Shown here one piece after another: positions 61,509 through 64,000 of a DNA stretch of 64,000 nt (its first letter is position 1; every line of letters starts with the position of its first letter). Source of the DNA: Flavobacterium sp. CECT 9288 (GTDB lineage Bacteria; Bacteroidota; Bacteroidia; Flavobacteriales; Flavobacteriaceae); the NCBI RefSeq assembly GCF_918731615.1, contig NZ_OU957226.1:620001-684000 (forward strand), in the 5' to 3' direction. The notes under the pieces were generated by a model. That model did not search any database. It was not told where the DNA came from and saw only the letters and a list, made by a program, of their open reading frames with translations. The position numbers and the translations under genes were made by a program.

Positions 61509-62126
61509 TTAAAGGGTCTGATTTCTCAAATAATCCACAGTAAACTTACCTTCATTGAAAAGTAAATCTAGTATACTTAAATTATTTAGAAATCCATATT
61601 TGTCATCAAAAACTTGAGGATACGTTTCAAATTTTGAGATGTCCTTTTTTCCGTTTGCTAATGATCTATAATCTGTAATAATAGCTGGATCTGTCTCTAG
61701 GACATACGATTCGGTTTTAGAATAATCCATTTTCATTCGCATACACTTAGATAGCAATTCTAAAACTTCAAAGTTTAGATCCATCAAAAAATCATGTTTC
61801 TTTTCGAAAATAGGTTGTAAATCGTCTTCAAAAAACTCAAAAAAAGGAGAGCTTCTATATGCTGCCTCTAAGGATTTGAAATGCTGTTTTTGCCAATCAA
61901 AATCATTTTCTATTCGGATATCTTTTGTTTTTTGATGGGTTGTTTTACTATGTTTTATAGGGATATTCAAAAGTTGAATTCCGTTTGGACTGTAAATGTA
62001 AGTTCTATTTCGGTTAGTTTGCTTTTGAAAATTATCTTCGACCTCATAAAGTACTGAATCAGCTTTTGCAATGGCTACAAAATGACTTATAGAAGGGAAA
62101 TAGGTGGGGTGTATGATAATATTCAT
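61509..62126 (-). CDS. WbqC family protein
   Basis: Cytosolic protein of 205 residues. It begins with a HPTYFPSISHF motif, resembling the HQPNYFP start of WbqC-like proteins, and shows ENDFDWQKQHFKSLEAAYRSSPFFEFF (given here as its core: WQKQHFKSLEAAYRSSPFF, about 71-89), the family signature. WbqC-like genes occur in O-antigen clusters, but the biochemical role is not known. It follows lepB on the same strand with a hairpin of opposite orientation between them, a gene order I recall as common in Flavobacteriia. Confidence 0.9.
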   Translation of the reverse strand: MNIIIHPTYFPSISHFVAIAKADSVLYEVEDNFQKQTNRNRTYIYSPNGIQLLNIPIKHSKTTHQKTKDIRIENDFDWQKQHFKSLEAAYRSSPFFEFFEDDLQPIFEKKHDFLMDLNFEVLELLSKCMRMKMDYSKTESYVLETDPAIITDYRSLANGKKDISKFETYPQVFDDKYGFLNNLSILDLLFNEGKFTVDYLRNQTL

Positions 62127-62139
62127 GATGTTGTAATGT

Positions 62140-62184
62140 ACTAGCGTTTAGAGTTTTTAGTGCTGCTAAACGCTAGTTTTTTTA
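62140..62184 (+). terminator. Hairpin with plus-strand T run between lepB and wbqC
   Basis: ACTAGCGTTTAG (62140-62151) pairs perfectly with CTAAACGCTAGT (62166-62177), and T7 follows on the plus strand. It is oriented as a terminator for antisense transcription, not for the minus-strand gene lepB. Confidence 0.7.
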
Positions 62185-62185
62185 T

Positions 62186-63754
62186 TTAAACTTTGTTTGT
62201 TTTTCTTTTTTTCCAAAAATAATCTCCTATGAAAAATACAACTAGTCCAATTAGGAATAATTGAAAATATGATTGAGGTTGTCCTTCACCACTCACGGTT
62301 GTGAAAACTCTATTCCAACGAATTTTGTTGATTCCTTTACCGTTAGGATCGATACTTAACCATATAAATATTGGTTTACCTACAATATGATTTTCTGGAA
62401 CAAATCCCCAGTATCTACTATCTTCAGAGTTGTTGCGGTTATCACCCATCATCCAGTAGTAATTTTGCTTAAAAGTGTATTCTTTAGCAATTTTACCATT
62501 GATACGAATTTCGGTGCCGTTTACTTGCAACTTATTGTTCTCGTAATCGTCTATAATCGTTTTGTAGAAAGGTAGGTTTTCAATAGTTAAAGCAACAGTT
62601 TTTCCTTGCTCTGGGATGTAAATAGGTCCGTAATTATCGCTATTCCATTTTTTTAGGTGAGGAAAAACCCCTTTGCCAAAATTTGCTTGATCAACGCCTT
62701 TGGCAATTTGTTTCACTACTGCTGTTACACCGGGAGTATTTTTAAAAACCTGAGCACCTTCTTCTGTTAAGGCACTAAGGAAAATAGTGTCTCTTTTGGT
62801 GTCATTTGTAAAAAAAGCTCTATCAGTAATATCTAATTCTTTAAAAAGATATTCAAGATCAATAGGTGTTTTTCCATCAAGCGCAATTTTATATGAAAAT
62901 TGAGGCTTTGCTCTTTCTGGTAATTGAAGGATCTTACCGTCAATATACACATCTCCATTAACAATAGAAAGGTTGTCGCCTGGCACTCCTACGCATCTTT
63001 TTACGTAATTTGATTTTTTATCAATTGGTTTGTATGCTCTTCTTTTTGAGGTGTCAAAAAATTTGTAAACCGTGTCAACAGGCCAGTTAAAGACAACTAT
63101 ATCAGTTCGCTTTATATTTTGAATTCCAGGTAATCTTAAGTAAGGCAATAAAGGCCATGAAGAATATGATTTTCTTTGAGTCAAAGGTATAGAGTCGTGA
63201 ACCATAGGTAACGCCACAGTTGTCATAGGTACTCTTGCACCATAATTCATTTTACTTACAAACAAAAAGTCTCCTACTAATAATGATTTTTCTAATGATG
63301 ATGTAGGTATTGTAAAGGGCTGAATAACATAAGTATGAACAAGAGTTGCTACCACCACTGCAAATAATATAGAGCTTATGGTATCGGCTGTTTTGTTTTG
63401 AGGGGATACACTTCTGTCAGCTATGTAATTTAATTTTTGTGTATAATTAATATAGTAGATGTATAAACCTAAAGTAACAATTCCTAGAAAAGTATCTAAA
63501 GAAGATCTTTTACCAAAACTTCTCAGGGTTTCAATCCATATTACTGGGAATAAGATTAAGTTAATTATCGGAATAAATAGTAAAACGGTCCACCATGTAG
63601 GTCTACCTATTATTTTCATTAATACGATTGCGTTATAAACAGGAATAGCTGCTTCCCATTTTTTTCGTCCCGCACTTTCATATAATTTCCAAGTTCCTAA
63701 AAAGTGAATTATTTGTACCAGTAAGAAAAATACAAACCATTGATATACAGTCAT
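62186..63754 (-). CDS. lepB: Signal peptidase I
   Basis: Inner-membrane protease that removes signal peptides; 522 residues, the long form usual in Bacteroidota. Several N-terminal helices (about 5-20, 55-75, 85-103, 126-145) precede the catalytic domain: Ser153 in PTSSLEKSL, the general base Lys252 in YVKRCVGVPGD, and the box E MGDNRNNSEDSR near residue 440. A large insertion (about 270-400) separates the motifs. The C-terminus has another membrane helix (about 497-515). dapB is just upstream on the same strand (59-base gap), so they are likely co-transcribed. Confidence 0.97.
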   Translation of the reverse strand: MTVYQWFVFFLLVQIIHFLGTWKLYESAGRKKWEAAIPVYNAIVLMKIIGRPTWWTVLLFIPIINLILFPVIWIETLRSFGKRSSLDTFLGIVTLGLYIYYINYTQKLNYIADRSVSPQNKTADTISSILFAVVVATLVHTYVIQPFTIPTSSLEKSLLVGDFLFVSKMNYGARVPMTTVALPMVHDSIPLTQRKSYSSWPLLPYLRLPGIQNIKRTDIVVFNWPVDTVYKFFDTSKRRAYKPIDKKSNYVKRCVGVPGDNLSIVNGDVYIDGKILQLPERAKPQFSYKIALDGKTPIDLEYLFKELDITDRAFFTNDTKRDTIFLSALTEEGAQVFKNTPGVTAVVKQIAKGVDQANFGKGVFPHLKKWNSDNYGPIYIPEQGKTVALTIENLPFYKTIIDDYENNKLQVNGTEIRINGKIAKEYTFKQNYYWMMGDNRNNSEDSRYWGFVPENHIVGKPIFIWLSIDPNGKGINKIRWNRVFTTVSGEGQPQSYFQLFLIGLVVFFIGDYFWKKRKTNKV

Positions 63755-63813
63755 AGTCTTTTGTTTTTGTTTAATTATTGTGATGCAATTTCACAAAGAG
63801 AATAATGTTTATT

Positions 63814-64000
63814 TTATTTTAAATCTAATACATCTTTCATAGAGAAAACTCCTTGCTTTCCTACTATCCACTCAGCCGCGATAACTGCTCCAAGTGCAAA
63901 TCCATCTCTATTGTGTGCCGTGTGTTTTATTTCGATACTGTCAACTGTCGAATTATATTGTACGGTGTGCGTTCCAGGAACGGTTCCTATTCTTTTAGCA
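63814..64000 (-). CDS. dapB: 4-hydroxy-tetrahydrodipicolinate reductase, partial (N-terminus off the window)
   Basis: Enzyme of lysine/meso-diaminopimelate synthesis; only the last 62 residues are inside the window. They include GTHTVQYNSTVDSIEIKHTA (about the first 12-31 of the fragment), HNRDGFALGAV and AAEWI, and end SMKDVLDLK, all of which match the DapB C-terminal domain. The start lies right of the window. It is followed by lepB on the same strand. Confidence 0.95.
   Translation of the reverse strand, partial: AKRIGTVPGTHTVQYNSTVDSIEIKHTAHNRDGFALGAVIAAEWIVGKQGVFSMKDVLDLK

Noticed and set aside
1..64000. Search for tRNA, rRNA, CRISPR arrays, insertion sequences, integrases and phage genes
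   Set aside because: No cloverleaf with a TTCGA arm, no spaced direct repeats, no transposase or integrase motifs were seen by eye on either strand; a tool-based scan could still find small RNAs.

Overview
The window looks like ordinary chromosome of a Flavobacterium-type bacterium (phylum Bacteroidota). The DNA is AT-rich. Starts lack Shine-Dalgarno sequences and many are preceded by the Bacteroidota -7 box TAnnTTTG. Several products are typical of the phylum: HmuY-like and Oar-like outer-membrane proteins, a Tat-exported glycosylasparaginase, a long two-segment signal peptidase I and paired rhomboids. I see no rRNA, tRNA, CRISPR array, prophage, transposase or integrase. Almost all the DNA is coding.

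Layout. 1-3.5 kb: the C-terminally cut gene of a LytS-type histidine kinase, an intergenic repeat, and htpG. 3.6-15.5 kb: two small lipoproteins (lipocalin-like; OmpA/glycine-zipper), an orphan ABC ATPase, an S9 peptidase, fabH, glycosylasparaginase, an outer-membrane beta-barrel protein and argS. 15.6-19.4 kb: a heme-acquisition locus made of a TonB-dependent receptor, an HmuY-like lipoprotein and a divergent DUF6607-like exported protein, with one palindrome between the two divergent promoters. 19.5-27.5 kb: ffh, folD, a CorA transporter with a possible leader peptide, a membrane protein/HTH regulator/DUF4173-like trio, and a PQQ-type propeller. 27.6-33.3 kb: rluF, an alpha/beta hydrolase, the zinc-ribbon-family and Nif3 pair, lpxK and purine nucleoside phosphorylase. 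33.3-38.6 kb: a TPR hybrid kinase, gap, lipA and an M48 protease. 38.6-43.9 kb: a TonB protein, an Oar-like receptor and a GDPD lipoprotein. 43.9-55.0 kb, mostly minus strand: ECF sigma factor, GT2, PaiB-like protein, murB, asnB, GT4, DUF2461, rhodanese-thioredoxin lipoprotein, a second hybrid kinase and recF. 55.2-61.5 kb, plus strand: YfgM-like TPR protein, ribH, mutL, two rhomboids and an EEP-family protein. 61.5-64 kb, minus strand: wbqC, lepB and a partial dapB.

How the genes work together. Most are housekeeping genes for translation and secretion (argS, ffh, lepB), one-carbon, lipoate and riboflavin metabolism (folD, lipA, ribH), the cell envelope (lpxK, murB, dapB, fabH) and DNA repair (recF, mutL). 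Between them sit nutrient-uptake and signalling genes. Good intrinsic terminators end many transcription units.

The points most worth a second look are: the heme locus with its shared candidate operator; a zinc-ribbon-family protein in which all four expected cysteines are absent, next to a Nif3 protein lacking one usual metal-binding His; two copies of an intergenic hairpin repeat; a 12-codon ORF in the corA leader; apparently leaderless starts; and a possible homopolymer frameshift at the end of the M48 protease gene. I found no clearly new multi-gene defence or mobile system.
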